64,000 nucleotides of DNA from Selaginella moellendorffii (Eukaryota > Streptophyta > Lycopodiopsida > Selaginellales > Selaginellaceae): contig NW_003314267.1 in NCBI RefSeq assembly GCF_000143415.4, forward strand, positions 1,650,449 through 1,714,448. The letters are read 5' to 3'. The notes beneath the pieces are model-generated. The model searched no databases. It saw only the letters and a list, made by a program, of their open reading frames with translations, and was not told the origin of the DNA. Both the position numbers and the translations under genes were made by a program. Positions within the stretch are counted from its first letter, which is position 1. The number at the start of each line of letters is the position of its first letter. Below, one piece after another: positions 23,451 through 35,847 of this stretch.

Positions 23451-25388
23451 ATGAGGAAGGATACTTTGCTGTTCGCCGCATTAGCCATTATCTCAGTGAG
23501 ATGCTCGCTTGCAGGTGAAGCGATTAGTTTCGATCTGCGACCATCATTCAAACAGAGTCAAGCTCTTCTTATGCAAGGACAAGCTAGAGCCACAAATGAA
23601 AGTTTGGAGCTTACCGGAGCGTTCGATTCCTCCATCATAAACGCTGGCCGGGTCTTCTATGCTTTGCCTATCAGGTTCGTCCACCAGTCTGGAAAAAACA
23701 TCCGGATCTCCTCGTTCAACACCGTCTTTGAGTTCCAAGTAAACAGTGCTCTGGACCGCTCCAACTGTAAACAAGGCGACGGGTTTGCCTTCGTCGCTGC
23801 AGCGAGCGCTAGCAGCCCCCCCAATGGAAGCGATGCTGGATACCTCGGGCTGATGAACTCTTCCACTGCCGGTAATGCATCCAACCATCTGTTTGCTGTA
23901 GAGTTTGACAGCGTCCAGAACGTTGAGTTTGCCGATCCACCATGGAGTCACGTCGGTGTGAATGTTAACAGCATGATCTCGCTTGAAACAGCCCGTTGGG
24001 AACGCCCTTTCTTTCCACCATTCAAGACCGCAAACTCCAAAGCGTGGATAGACTATGATGCTTCAACTGATGTGTTGCAGGTCCGTGTTTCGAATGAAAA
24101 CATCGGCGTCAAGCCAGCAAACGCGCTTCTCGCGGCATCGGGGCTCCAACTATCTGAGGTTTTCCACAGGAGTATGTTCATTGGCTTTTCCGCCTCTTCT
24201 GGCTCCTGCAACGACAGTCACGAGATCATGAGATGGCAATTCGACTCAAACTACAAAAATCACCGACCGTCACCTCCGTCTCGGCATCGAGATTCAAAGT
24301 CGAAGACGGCAGCTCTTGGTTTTGCTAGCCAAATCTATCCCGTGCTTGGCATAGCACTAGTAGCCGTAGGACTGGCGTCGCTTTGGTACGTATGCCTGGG
24401 AAAACCGATCTTGAAGAGCTTTCATCGAAATGGATGCAAACTGTTAGCTCACTTTAGCTATGACGATATCAGCCGTGCTACCGGGAGATTTGACGAGAGA
24501 CTTGTCCTTGGCCGTGGAGCATTTGGAACAGTGTACAAAGCCGAGTTTAAAGGCCCGATGACTGTCGCTGTGAAGATCTTGGCGCAAACCGGTTTGGAAG
24601 TCGAGCACCAGTTCCTGGCCGAGCTCTCCACACTGGGAAAGATCAAACACCCGAACTTAGTCGATCTCCAAGGTTGGTGTCACTCTAGAGGAAAGCTCAT
24701 GCTAGTCTACGAGTACTTACCGAATGGAAGCTTGGACAGACACCTTTTCTCCGAGAGCGCAAAGTTCCTCTCATGGGAGAGAAGGTCCCAGATCATCCAT
24801 GGAGTCGCGGAAGCCATCAAGTTTCTCCACCAGGGACACGAGGAATGCATCCTCCACAGAGATATCAAGGCCGCAAACGTTCTTCTCGACAAGAACTTCA
24901 AGGCCAAGCTCGGAGATTTCGGCCTGGCAAGGCTCTTCGATCACACCGGAGTCCTCCAGACGATGACGAGAGTTGGGACGGCCGGCTACATCGCTCCAGA
25001 GCTCGCGTTCGCGGGCAAGGCCACGGAGAAATCCGACGTCTACAGCTTTGGCGTCTTGATCCTGGAGATTGTCACGGGGCGGCGAACGATCTCTCCCGCC
25101 TGCTCCAAAACGCTCATCGATCGAGTGTGGGGGATGCAAGAGAGCAATGCGCTGCTGGAGATTGTCGACGAGAGGATGCGGTCGAGCTACAATCCGGACG
25201 AGGCGAGAATGCTGCTCCATCTGGGGCTCACTTGCTGTAGCATGGACGCGGACGAGCGCCCGACGATGGACGAGTGCTGCAAGATCCTTGGCGGCGAGAT
25301 GCCGGCCCCCGATCCCCCCGCCGCGCAGCCGCTAGCGGCGCTCTGCAGCTACTATCGTAAGATGACTACTCGCGAGCAAGAACCCTAA
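23451..25388 (+). CDS. L-type lectin receptor kinase 2
   Basis: An intronless gene of 645 residues, tandem to lectin kinase 1 with about 200 bp between them. I chose ATG 23451 because it opens a good signal peptide ([14 protein letters not shown]) and lies downstream of a TATA box. The in-frame ATG at 23370 would add a poor leader. The legume-lectin domain spans about 25-270 ([19 protein letters not shown]). The membrane span is at about 295-316. The kinase has [11 protein letters not shown] (about 353), [17 protein letters not shown] (about 469), DFGLAR and APE, so it looks active. It is diverged from copy 1 (different linker and shorter C-tail), so the tandem duplication is old. It probably senses extracellular ligands at the plasma membrane. 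Confidence 0.95.
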   Translation: MRKDTLLFAALAIISVRCSLAGEAISFDLRPSFKQSQALLMQGQARATNESLELTGAFDSSIINAGRVFYALPIRFVHQSGKNIRISSFNTVFEFQVNSALDRSNCKQGDGFAFVAAASASSPPNGSDAGYLGLMNSSTAGNASNHLFAVEFDSVQNVEFADPPWSHVGVNVNSMISLETARWERPFFPPFKTANSKAWIDYDASTDVLQVRVSNENIGVKPANALLAASGLQLSEVFHRSMFIGFSASSGSCNDSHEIMRWQFDSNYKNHRPSPPSRHRDSKSKTAALGFASQIYPVLGIALVAVGLASLWYVCLGKPILKSFHRNGCKLLAHFSYDDISRATGRFDERLVLGRGAFGTVYKAEFKGPMTVAVKILAQTGLEVEHQFLAELSTLGKIKHPNLVDLQGWCHSRGKLMLVYEYLPNGSLDRHLFSESAKFLSWERRSQIIHGVAEAIKFLHQGHEECILHRDIKAANVLLDKNFKAKLGDFGLARLFDHTGVLQTMTRVGTAGYIAPELAFAGKATEKSDVYSFGVLILEIVTGRRTISPACSKTLIDRVWGMQESNALLEIVDERMRSSYNPDEARMLLHLGLTCCSMDADERPTMDECCKILGGEMPAPDPPAAQPLAALCSYYRKMTTREQEP

Positions 25389-26464
25389 AACCATGTTTCC
25401 AGACCTAAAAATCTTACTTTTTTTCCATCACCTTTTGGCTAAATTATGAGTTGTGCCTTTAAAGTTTTGATAATTTCCATTTATTATCTTTAAAAAATCA
25501 CCTTAAACTGAATCTTTGTTGTATTGTTTTTTTTTTTCTTAAGAGAAGGAAAAGAAGAAAAACAAATAGAAAAGTGGTGCTTCTTTAGTTTAACTAAGTC
25601 TTGGGGCGTGTTTTGTTGATGGATGTGTTCTTACCATGGTCGGTGCTGCAAAGGCTCGGGCCTGACTTTTCTACAAGGGAATTCGTTCTGTCCTGCAGTA
25701 AATGTTTCTATTTTGATTTTCATCATGTAGGCTGCTTGGAATTTCCGGTATGTCTTTCTTTTCCACAAAGTGTCAGGACTCCAAGACATTTTGTAAATTG
25801 TAGGCACGGTTTTGCAGGTTTCACCAGTGTGTGTTGGAGCTGAAGTCAAGGAGCTTCTGAATCAGCGACGAATGATCTTGTTCCGCTGTAACACCCAAAC
25901 GCCTCTTTCGGGACAGCGATACATTTAATCCTTCGCGAGCAACACCCAGTTTTCGCATGTCCGTGGAATCCTTTCGTCCTCCTATAGCATCCCAGCTGAT
26001 GGAGATTATCCAGAAAAACCGTCTAGGGAACCAATAAGTTGGGTTGTCTTGTACATGGGGAGATCATGATCATAGGATTCTTTGATTTCTGGAAAGCTAA
26101 ATCAAACATCTCCCTCCAAGACGTCCCAATCTATTTGTTCCCAAGGTAAGAAGGGTACAAAGGGATCCAATTTTATGAAGCTACTACAAGCAACGATCCT
26201 TTCATGCTTGGAACTGACATGGAATTATGGAGGTGGCAAGCAAATGCTCTGGGCATAGCGAGCATTTCGGCAAAGTATCAATCACGTGTTTGTGACTCAT
26301 AAAAGAAAAAGTATAAAAACTTTTCTCGTTGAAAATAGTACCACAGTCTAGAAATCATCCCATCTTCAGTGATATACGGAAAAAAATTGTAAGTCTTGCA
26401 GAGAATCATCTTTTTTGGTCTGAAATCTGTGATTCATCCAGGCAATGATCATCCAGGCATTAAC
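25389..26464. other. Intergenic, nothing recognised
   Basis: The sequence has poly-T and AT-rich stretches just after the lectin kinase stop, then mixed-composition DNA. Frames are short and lack known motifs. Confidence 0.5.
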
Positions 26465-26650
26465 ATGTCTAGAGCCCACGTGAAAAATATGGCTGCCGCA
26501 AAGGAGAATATGGAAAGAATCAAGAAAGGAGTCCTGCCGGTGATCTCCTTTCTTCTATTGCTAGTTCTTTCTTCAATTCTTAATTCCTTGAAAAGAAAAT
26601 CAAACCGGAGCGAGAGCGTGAGAGGGGGACATGACAGCCCACCGCCATAA
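26465..26650 (+). CDS. Possible small membrane or secreted peptide precursor (61 aa)
   Basis: The frame reads a charged N-terminus, the hydrophobic core VLPVISFLLLLVLSSI, then a basic stretch LKRKSNRSE and a short C-terminus VRGGHDSPPP. A hydrophobic segment followed by a basic linker and a Pro-rich end is the layout of plant signalling-peptide precursors. The end does not match CLE, CEP, IDA or PIP motifs. It could also be a one-pass membrane microprotein, or chance. An upstream exon is possible, because acceptor-like AG sites precede it. Confidence 0.25.
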   Translation: MSRAHVKNMAAAKENMERIKKGVLPVISFLLLLVLSSILNSLKRKSNRSESVRGGHDSPPP

Positions 26651-26761
26651 GCCATGGCTGGGGCATGAGATCAAAGAAAAGCTTTGGGATCTTTGGCCAA
26701 AGCGCGATAAACTTTAGCAGGGGATACATATTTTGGACGAGCTAGAAGTTAAGACTGCTGC

Positions 26762-27053
26762 TTAGTCGCATCTGGGATATCGAAACCGGCTGAGGCCACA
26801 ATCACTGGGAGCTCGCTCGTAGCGCCCGCGGAGGTTCCGATCCACGCGACAGATGCACCGGGCGTCCACTCTGCTAGTCGCCTGGCAGCACAAACCTCCC
26901 GGCCGGGCTCGGTTGAATCGGGCGTACTCGCGGCACGCATCCACGAAATCCTGGCAATCCAGTCGATCGCCCCGGCCACCCCCTCCAAATCCCCCTTCAA
27001 AAAAAAAAAAAACAAACAAATCAATGTCCAAGAACAAGCGTGAGTTCTTCCGT

Positions 27054-27093
<40 letters not shown>

Positions 27094-27269
27094 GGTCCAC
27101 CACCGCCTCCACCAGGCCCGCCACCGAATCCACCGCCTCCGCCAGGTCCGCCACCGAACCCACCGCCACCGCCCCCGCGCCCAAAACCAGGCTGAGCTTG
27201 GGCGAGATCGAAAATCACAGCTAACAAAACTATAGCAAGAACAAGAAGAGAGTTCCTCATAGTTGACAT
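26762..27269 (-). CDS. Secreted glycine-rich protein with C-terminal 8-cysteine motif (LTP/prolamin superfamily)
   Basis: There are two exons, 27269-27056 and 26994-26762, joined in frame (148 residues). The intron is 61 bp with donor GTACGG and acceptor TTTTTGAAG. Residues 1-26 are a signal peptide (LLVLAIVLLAVIFDLAQAQ). Residues about 27-82 are Gly-rich with Phe and Pro, partly a pure GGC run at 27058-27092. The second exon carries eight cysteines in the order C-x6-C-x14-CC-x9-CxC-x15-C-x9-C (DCQDFVDAC, LCCQ, RCIC, SDC, PRC). This is the 8CM fold of lipid-transfer-like and hybrid proline/glycine-rich proteins, which act in the wall or cuticle. The short loop before Cys7 is unusual. A broken paralogue lies at 59.6 kb. 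Confidence 0.75.
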
Positions 27270-27279
27270 GCTTGATCGA

Positions 27280-28865
27280 CTTGATGCTACTCCAATCCAA
27301 GAGAGGATGTCTTTTGTAGGCTGGAGATTTTCGGCGACCATTAATGCTGCCCACCCATCTTTGTTGAAAAGAAAGGTGGCGAGCAGTAGCGTTACAGAGT
27401 CCACAGGCCGGCCATTCAATCTCGAGCTTATCACCTCGGAGAATATCCTCCACTTGCGATTTTGTTTAGCACTTAGCGCCCGCGAGCCCGGAGTATGACT
27501 TCCTCTGGATGATCCTCGAGAGCTCAGAGCTTGCCGCTGCCAGCGCCGCCATTCTTGCCACAAGAAGAGAGACTGCTGCGCTCCAGAGGAGAGATCACGG
27601 GGCTGCGAGCGACGGTGCTTCTGGCCCTCTTGGAGTATGGATTTAGCAGACTCTCGCAGAAGGAGGTAGAGCTCTTGGCCACTAGAAAGATTTAGAAACC
27701 AGCATGGGGAGAGAGAAACAAAGCTCACGTACCTCTGCCACTGCCTTGATTTTCAAGGCCGTGTCAGTCATCAGCAGCACCACTCTCCTGTCCACAACGC
27801 TTCTCTCGAAGAGCAGCGCACAGTCTAGGACGTGGTCGTCGTTCGTAGGAGAGAGTAAATCCACGGCATATGGGAGGAAGTTCTTGGCCACGGATGGAGA
27901 GACCGGAGGAGTCATGCCCATTGGTTTCATCTCGTTGCTTTTCTGCACGTGTATCTACCATGGCTTTTTCACCATGCACTCCTCTATCCAGCGCAGTGAC
28001 CTCCACCACTGAGATTTCTTGTCCTCGCTTCTTTGAGGAAGCTCCCGGATGACTGCCAAAAGTTTAAAGGCGAAAGAAAAGAATTATGAAAAATGCTTAT
28101 ATTCGGTATGATGAAGCTCATGGAAAGAGGCCTTACCCGGTGACAATGAGTGTAATAGTCTTTGAGATGTCTTCATCGGAGCCCATTGAGTACGGATTCG
28201 GAACAGTCTCCTTCGAAGCTCTGGCTTAGGCGTGGTGTCAAACTCGAGCTGCCAAGCCTTGTCACAAAAACAGAGGCTGCTGCACCCTGTATCGGAGCTG
28301 AAGACGGTTACGTATCAGACAAGGAAAACATGGCTCCTGCTCTAGTTGCAAACCCTGAGGTGGATGCATCCAACTCCGTGGTGTCGAGGAAACCACTCGG
28401 GGAGCTCTATTTACCGAGTGTTCAACACGACTAAAAGCCCGTTTTCCAGCCAGCACCTAAGATCTTCTTTCCAGCCGGAGACATTCGCAGAGTTGTGAAC
28501 TTCACTGACAGAAGCCACTCCCGGGGTGGCGAGCCCGATCTTCCATTGAATGCAAAATGAAAAAATGAAAAACCAAAGCTGACCTGTTTACGTGAGTTAC
28601 TGCTTTCCAGCCGCAAGATGCTGTGGAACACCTCATCCAGACCCTTGGCAACCAGGAGTGCATTCGAACTGAGCTAGACAAGTATCCTATCCCAGCTCGT
28701 CCTAAGGGACATGCACTCAGGTAAGCTTAAGGCTGATCGAAAGTCTAACAGTTTATGGGACACAACTCAATGGGGAGCCTTTGCTCCCTCTCGACTCAGC
28801 CACGATGGAGGAAGATTGAAAGTTTGAGGTGGGAGCATTGAACTGTATATGGTCAAGCTTTGCCA
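27280..28865 (-). pseudogene. Shuffled PS1-like pseudogene (FHA/PIN gene copy)
   Basis: This is a copy of the PS1-like gene at 59879-61807. The C-terminal PIN part (about 27720-27960) reads VLDCALLFERSVVD and VVLLMTDTALKIKA on the minus strand, nearly identical to the intact gene. Upstream pieces are rearranged. The segment 28195-28450 is flipped to the plus strand (LRRGVKLELPSLVTKTEAA; YVSDKENM). The segment 28665-28860, carrying the end of the FHA exon and its intron, is flipped as well ('CTCGTCCTAAGGGACATGCA' on plus). The 5' FHA half and the exon for the PIN core strand VDTNC are missing. It cannot encode a full protein. Confidence 0.8.
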
Positions 28866-28869
28866 CAAG

Positions 28870-31420
28870 GACACACAAAATTGGGAGTGTTTAGGTGGTT
28901 TAGAAAGATTTTTATCTAGCATTAATGATCATATCCTTTAAAAGTTCTTAAACAAATAATATTTCTATGTATTAATATAATTGATCAAATAATGGAAGTT
29001 TATAATTATAAACACAAGATTAATCTTACTACATATCAAATATTATTAGATGGTAGAATAAACTAGAATAAACTAGAATGTACTAGGAAGTATTAAAGTT
29101 TATAAATTTTAAACATGATTATTAATTTAGAACTACAAAATTAATCTAAATGAATAACAACTGTTAGATGGTAAAATATCCCAAAATATTCTAGTGTATT
29201 TTTACTACCCCTCCATGTTTTCTTAAGAACAAAAAAACTACCTATCCTAGCCGTTGAAAAGAGATTGAGAAATTTTGAAGGATAAAATGATTTTATCAAC
29301 TATTAGATAAATAATGGCACAGTAAATTATTATTAATAATAAATAAAATTATAACTATTCTATAATAATTTACAAACTTTATTAATAATTTATGTTGTTA
29401 GTATTTTTCTTAATTGTGAGCAATAAGAGCAAAGGCAAGGGCAAGGGAGGAAGTGGATGAAGGTAGAGGTAACAATAATGGTGATACTAACTACTCTTAC
29501 CACTTCTTCTAATGGTAATGATGGTGGTGGTGGCAATGGCCTTATTAGTGTTGTTGTTATTACCACTTCTAATAATAACAACACTAATGAGGGTGAATAT
29601 CTTTAGTGTAGGGTGCTTGAAGTAAATAAAGAGCCCTAAAGAGACTATAAGATCTTTTAATTTAAAGAAAGCAATAAGTAAGTTTTGTGTAAGCTCCTAT
29701 TTATAAGCTTTTGAATTTGAACTTCACATAGTATTACTTAAACTAAAAATACTTAACCCCAAATATCATAAGACTCTTAACCAATTAAAAAAAGGGGTAC
29801 ACTCTTTTTTATAGGCCCTTCTTTTTTATATTTGAAGCCAAATAAATTATCTCTCAAGTTTTTTTTTAGTTGCTTATATTATTTTATAGTTTTTTTTCTT
29901 TCTGAATAAGAATAAAAGATTTCCAAATGTAGTTCTAATGTAGGGTGTTTGGGGAGATAAGAAAGCTTTAACACATGGAGTACATAATTCTTTAAATTGG
30001 AACTAATAGAGAGTAAATTTAAGTAGGTTTGAATCTTATTTTTTTGTTTTTGTGTGCAAGATCTTTGAAAGGTTTATTAATGTAACTATAGCATAAAATT
30101 TTATAGAAAAACACTTTCAAGTTACTTATTTATTTATGACTTGGGGGATCAAGGCAAATATGGGAGAGAGGTAGTAATGTGGGATGTACTTAAGAATTTT
30201 TTTAATGTTTTTCCATTTGCACTTCTTCATGAATTACCTTCATTACAAAGTGTAGAGCATAAGATTATGTTAAAGCCAAAGATAAAGCCAATTAATTGAT
30301 ATCCATTTCTATTTAGCTATGCAGAAAAGAAAGAAGTTCAACAATAAATCAAGGAGTTATTTGAGTTTGGATTCATTCAGCTAAATAAGTCTCCATTTAG
30401 CACACTAGCCTTGCTCGTGAAAAAAAAAAAAAGTTTGATATAGATATGTATTAACTACTAACCTTACACAAAAAGATAGTGAAGGGTAGAGTGGATATCA
30501 TCATATTGCAATATATGACTTGTTTATCTCTAAGATGGCATTTAATATAAATTTCAGGCATTTTAAGTTCATAATTATGCCGTTGATTGATGAATACATT
30601 AGCTATATTTACTTAGTTAATGACAAAAGTGTTTGAGAATTATCTTCATTTTAGCAAGAATATAGAAGAGGATAAGGTGCATTTGCACAAAATTCTCATG
30701 TTGCTACATGATAACAAACTTTACACAAAGAAGAGAGCATAAGTGAGATTTTCAGCAAGTTTTAAAGTACAATCACCCAAAAAGTAATCAACTCAATAAA
30801 TAAGATAAAAATAACTTACCATCATATTTTTAAAATTATGGAGTCAAGCTTGGTTACTAATAGTTACTAATAGCATAGGTATTGTAAGGAATGGTATTTG
30901 CAATATAAGGTTTAAGGACAAAAATATGAAAGATTAAGTGAAGTTTCATGGAAGGTAGTTACATCTAACCCAAAATGGTAAAAGGTCCTAGTCATTAGTA
31001 ATTTAGCTCATTACATGGCTGAGTTGTTCAGAAGTTATGTTAAAGAAGCCATATTTGATCTGTAATATTAAATACAAGAGTCAGAGCACAATGGCTATCT
31101 TGTGGAAGTCTTGAGCACAATACAAATGGTGAATCAAGTTCTCATAGATGTAATGAAGGTGGAGTTTAGATATAAGCATGCAATAACAAATAAGGGTGTT
31201 AACATGTGATAGTAAAGAATAATATTTAGCATGTTGAACTGTGACTATGAACTGAGTTGTTGTAAAAAAATTTATAAGTGACAAAATATTTATTTAGTTG
31301 TCCAGCTAATAATTATTAAAATATCGAAGGTATTATTTCAATGTTTGAATACGGGCCCCTTCTTTCTTCGGCACTGGAGATCTAAACGGCCACTTCCCGA
31401 CATCGCTATTTACTGCTGAA
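28870..31420. other. AT-rich intergenic region, repeats only
   Basis: This AT-rich DNA has no supported gene. It includes one copy of the dispersed repeat (29030-29220) and a low-complexity GGT/AAT stretch (29450-29590, with 'ggtggtggtggcaatgg' and 'aacaacactaat'). Poly-T tracts are common. I see nothing else that can be named. Confidence 0.6.
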
Positions 31421-31424
31421 GCGT

Positions 31425-33556
31425 CTAGATTCCACTGTCCATGGCATATTGTGTGATCCCAACTAATCTTCGGATGATTCTTTGATCTTTAAGCACTCGG
31501 GATTTCCTCCAGTTCTGATACCCTGCTTCCGGATAGAGCTCAGATGTAGTAGTTATATACACCCTGGTCCTGCTGGGAGGAATCCCGAAGTGCTCCATAA
31601 CTTTCAGCATTCCTGAGTATTTGAGGCCGTGCTCATGCCTCTCAGAACTGAGAGTCGCTTGGAACAGCTCGAGCTCGGGCAAATCCTGGGGTGTCGGCTG
31701 CACTATCGTCATGGCGTCCACTGTCTCTTCCACTGGTGAATCCGGCCAGATGATTCTGTTGACCGGCCAAGGACGTGACACATTCTCAATCTTGTCGACT
31801 TTCACCACTTCACCAAACTCAAAAACACGCTCCTCGTCCTGACTTACCACATTGATATCGTCGTGGACTCGGCGAACCTTGAAACAACGACGGCTGTATT
31901 TCTGTGTCAGGGTCATGAACTCGTGCTGGAAGACGTGGCCCTTGCAACCGTTGACACCATGAGCCGCCAGTCCCTTGAAGCTTAAAAACAGACGCAACTC
32001 CCCGCTGGTAGACTCGCTTAGTTTCTCCGTCGCCACCTTCACAAGGTAGGGAGATGCAAACATGTACTCGTACCCGTTGTATCCCTGCTTGACCCTATGG
32101 TGTACTACTTTGTGAGACGGATGGTCACCATCGGCAATCTGCTGTCCCACCGTTTCTACTGTACGCTGAATAAAATGTAAACCACTGACGATGGTATCCA
32201 GGTCGATATGCGGCTTCTCAAGCACAAAGCGAGCCGTGCCACCCCATCTCCTGTATCTCTCCTTGACAACGTCCAACGTTAGCATCTTTCGTGCCTCAAG
32301 CAATTCCTCCTCGCCCTTAAGCGCTTGGACATGAGGCAGTGTCGGATCAAACATCACTTGCCAGGCAACCGCGAGCTCGGCAGCAGACCACACCGGCAGG
32401 ATCACCTGGTTGCCGCGGCCATCCTTATCATAGTCCTGGAAATTGCTCAGCTTCGGAATTGCAGCAAGCAAGCTTTTGCATCCAAACTCCGGAACACACG
32501 GCAGCTTGCCATCCACCAGATAGTAAACCTCCGGATCAAGCAGGACGCCGTTGTTTTTCAGCCGGAGACACGAGTAATCCTGACCAATGACCTTGCTTTC
32601 ATTGTTGTGTTGCGGCTCATAGAAGTAGAGAGAACCGCCCTTGGTCTGAAAAGCAACTGGCTTCCTTTCATTCAACAGCTTGAGCAGCGTGGTGATGATA
32701 AACCCCGTCTTGCCGATGCCAGGAACTCCCAGCAGTAGAACCGCAAGGACGCCACTGTCCCAAAGCCTCTCCACCTTCTCGCGGACTGGCACGTAGCAGG
32801 GTCGCTCCAGGATACACGAACCACTAGTCTTACACCAGAAATTCTGTAAGGCTTTACGAGACTGCGGGGTCGTGAATGTGTACATCGTTAGCTCCAGCAA
32901 CCCTGCAGCACCAAGGAAAGCATTATAGGACAAAAGAGACACAGAAAGATCTTACCAGGCGGGGAAGGACACGGTATCTCGTTCGATGCTTCCTTCACAT
33001 AGTGCATTTCGTCCGTTTGGTCCTAGAGATTGAATCGATGAGAGATCGCCATTGTATCATACTGAACGCACCTCAGCAGCAGGGGTTGATGACATCGCTG
33101 GATCCATCGCCTCCTCCTCCTCCGGAAACATGGGACTAAATTTATCCGGCAGCTCCGGAATCTGATTCTCTGGTTGAAGAGTAACAGTCTGCTTCTCACA
33201 CTCCAGACTCATCGTCCGTGAGCACACGAGATCCACTGCAACTCAGGCGAGAGTTGGAGGAAGTCAGGATGAGAACATGCGAGCCTACCAGGATTACAAG
33301 TGGTCAGATCCACAAAATTGCGAAGGGCCAAGCACAGGAGAGGGGACGACATGTACTCGGACAAATCCGTGTAAGAGAGAACCTCCAGCTCGTCCAGTCT
33401 TATGAATCCGGCTTCACGGAGCGTCGCGACATCGGCGCCGAGAAATTGGTGCTTTGGGTACCGCGATCGGAGAAAATCCTCAATGCTCTCGCCGCCGCGC
33501 TTCCTCATCTCAGTAGCAAATTTAGGGTTCTTACCTTGACAACTATTCAATGCCAC
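31425..33556 (-). CDS. CRN/RHS-type P-loop NTPase with C-terminal nuclease-like domain (gene A)
   Basis: Four exons (33556-33289, 33235-33072, 33022-32956, 32902-31425) join in frame to 658 residues. Exon 1 encodes a Leu-rich helical N-terminus with a SAM-like look (uncertain). Exon 2 is acidic. Exon 4 has Walker A GVPGIGKT (about 222), a Walker-B-like strand further on, and RRWGGTARFVL. The C-terminal part has GHVFQHEF, VDAM and FQATLSSERH, the spaced E/D/Q signature of the restriction-endonuclease-like domain in CRN and RHS proteins. These are best known as oomycete and kinetoplastid proteins, thought to derive from transposon or conflict systems and to act in the nucleus. The plant role is unknown. 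It is far diverged from genes B and C. Confidence 0.7.
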
Positions 33557-35788
33557 ATCAGCTGATTTAAATGTTTCTAATATATTTCATTTTCGTGTAA
33601 TCTCGTATATACATAATACATACATATATATAAATTTTTATATTATAATGTTTTAAATAATTTAAAATATTAATTTTAATAATAATATATTTATTTACTA
33701 TAAAATATGCAAAATAAAAGTTGAGAATAATTACATTTTAATAAAAAAGTTATTATGGGTTATTCTAACTTAAAGATTACATCTTGCTTACAATTTCTCT
33801 TGCATCATGCTTGAATTGGAGGCCATTGATCGGCAAATATAGATAGTTTATAAACTTAGTCTTCAAAGTTCTCATTTGAATTATTACCAAGATTTGTAAT
33901 AAGTTAAGTAAATTCTACTAGCAAGATTTGCATTAAAGGCATTTCACTTAGGCTTGTGCTACACCACAACCTCCATGTTCCCTTACTCATTGATGCCTCA
34001 CAAATGCTTTATTTCGTTAAAGTGGGACTTTTCATTATCCCACTTATGGTGTGTGGCCACATGCCATTTTTATAACAACAATAAAAAATTGAAGTTTTAA
34101 CTTTATAATTTATAAATTAAAAACTTTTCATATGATTTTGTGTTATAATATTGTAAAATATAAAAAAATAAATTAAAAAACTGATAGAAATATTAATAAA
34201 TATTAATTAAGTACTGGGAAATGGCATGTGGACACATGCTAATTAATGTCCCACTTTACTGAATAAGTCCCATTTTAACGAAATAAAGCATACAATCACT
34301 ACAATAGTGACTGGCAGAGGTAACACACTTGAACACCATTCATTTTTATGGCAAATTGATTTGATAAATGAGTTGCTACACACTCCTTAGAGAATTTTGA
34401 CTTCTATGACCACTATTTTATTATTTTAATCTTGTGAGATACGAGTTAGCACACACTTTGGGAGTTTTTGGTTCATTTTGCATCCATTCTTGGAGCTTCA
34501 ATTGCATAGCTAGGGTTCATTGGAGCAATCTTAATGCCTTACCTATTTAAAGTTTGAGAATAGTTTGGGGGTTATTAATTTTAATGTCTCCAATCATTCA
34601 CTTTTAGATGAACAATTTACATGTGATATATTATATCTCAAGATTGATTTGTGGTGCATAAAGGGAACTCACAAATTAGTTTCCTTGTGCTTGCTGGATT
34701 TGACATTTGCAAACTCACATATATGTTAAACTCTTACAGCCATGCCTCTCTTACCTCTTTTGCACCAATTTATAATTAATCATTAAAAAATATTAAATAA
34801 ATTTGTATTAAACCAAAGTATATTTTAAATATATTTCTTACACAATAAGCAAGTCATATAATCACTTTGAACAGTTATTCAGGTCAGCAGCAATATTAAA
34901 AATTTATATCATAAATTCTATTTAGTGGACCAGATTATGCCTTGAATGATTTAAAGACTTTCAACTGATTTAGAAAGTAAATTATTTTTAAAAAAAAATT
35001 GTTCAAAAGCATTATATAAAGAAGGCTAGGACTAAAGTTTTAATATTCTACTTCAATATCAATTGTGAGCCAATTTTTTATATAATAAAATTCTTACTTC
35101 ATTAATTCATTTTTCCCTTTTTCTCATTTTCTTTATTTAAGATTTATTTCTATTCTACTAGAAATAGAAATTGGCTTCAGTCTTAACAATCTCTAAGTGG
35201 TAAAGTTTTGTTATTAACAAATCTCTTGCTCTCTTGAGGATATATATATACATACATACATATACATATACATATATGCATATATATAAGTAATTCACTC
35301 TGTAGTCTTAATTCCAAACAATAGAAACTATATTTACTTTCTTCTAACAGCACCTCTTGCTTTGGATTCTCTTGACTATAGGGGTCATGACCTTTTAAGT
35401 TTTTGTGATCCACCCTCACACAGCTCATTGATTGTTCTCTTTATGGATTCTCAAGCTTGGCTATTACTACACCTTCCCACGTTGATTATACCTTAATCTC
35501 TCTCATCCCACCTTCATGGTTATGTATTATCCTCATGATTGAGATAATTATCTCCTCTATGTATTTATAATTTGCCCATGTCTTCTCACTTGGATATTTT
35601 ATAACTAGTATATTTAGAGCTTGTGTATGCCACAAGCTCTAATTACATAATTGTTTGTTTATAAAAATATCTTTTATATGCCCAGGCATATTAAACTACT
35701 AAGTAGCCACATTAATATAGAATACGGAATTAGTAGTTTAAAAAATAAATCTTATTTAATGAACTAAATCTTGTGATTTAGGGTTAAA
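33557..35788. other. AT-rich intergenic region with a MITE
   Basis: No gene is supported. It contains the inverted-repeat element at 34004-34291 and TA/CATA microsatellite sequence at about 35240-35290. It separates the divergently transcribed CRN-like genes A and B. Confidence 0.6.
34004..34291. mobile_element. MITE-like element with about 65-bp terminal inverted repeats
   Basis: The left end ATGCTTTATTTCGTTAAAGT and right end (reverse complement ATGCTTTATTTCGTTAAAAT) match. The inner arms also match, with small indels, up to 'gtggccacatgccattt' against 'aaatggcatgtggacac'. The whole is 288 bp, AT-rich and non-coding, as expected of a miniature inverted-repeat DNA transposon. A clear target duplication was not seen. 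Confidence 0.75.
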
Positions 35789-35792
35789 ATAT

Positions 35793-35802
35793 TCTATAAA
35801 TA
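35793..35802 (+). promoter_or_regulatory. TATA box of CRN-like gene B
   Basis: TTCTATAAATAGGC lies about 50 bp before ATG 35848. The in-frame ATG at 35815 would fall at or before the expected transcription start, which supports the downstream ATG. Confidence 0.55.
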
Positions 35803-35847
35803 GGCAGCCGTCAGATGTTACCAGCCAATAGGGCTAGTTCTTTCAGC

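Noticed and set aside
26853-27224. Alanine-rich plus-strand frame
   Set aside because: It is the antisense of the GGC-coded glycine run of the real minus-strand gene.
27500-27720. Fusion of the 8-cysteine gene with an upstream 140-residue leader (minus frame 27021-27728)
   Set aside because: The upstream part is the PS1-like pseudogene tail in another frame. The signal peptide and ATG at 27269 give a complete start.
35815-35847. Upstream in-frame ATG for CRN-like gene B
   Set aside because: It lies only about 15 bp after the TATA box, at or before the expected transcription start.
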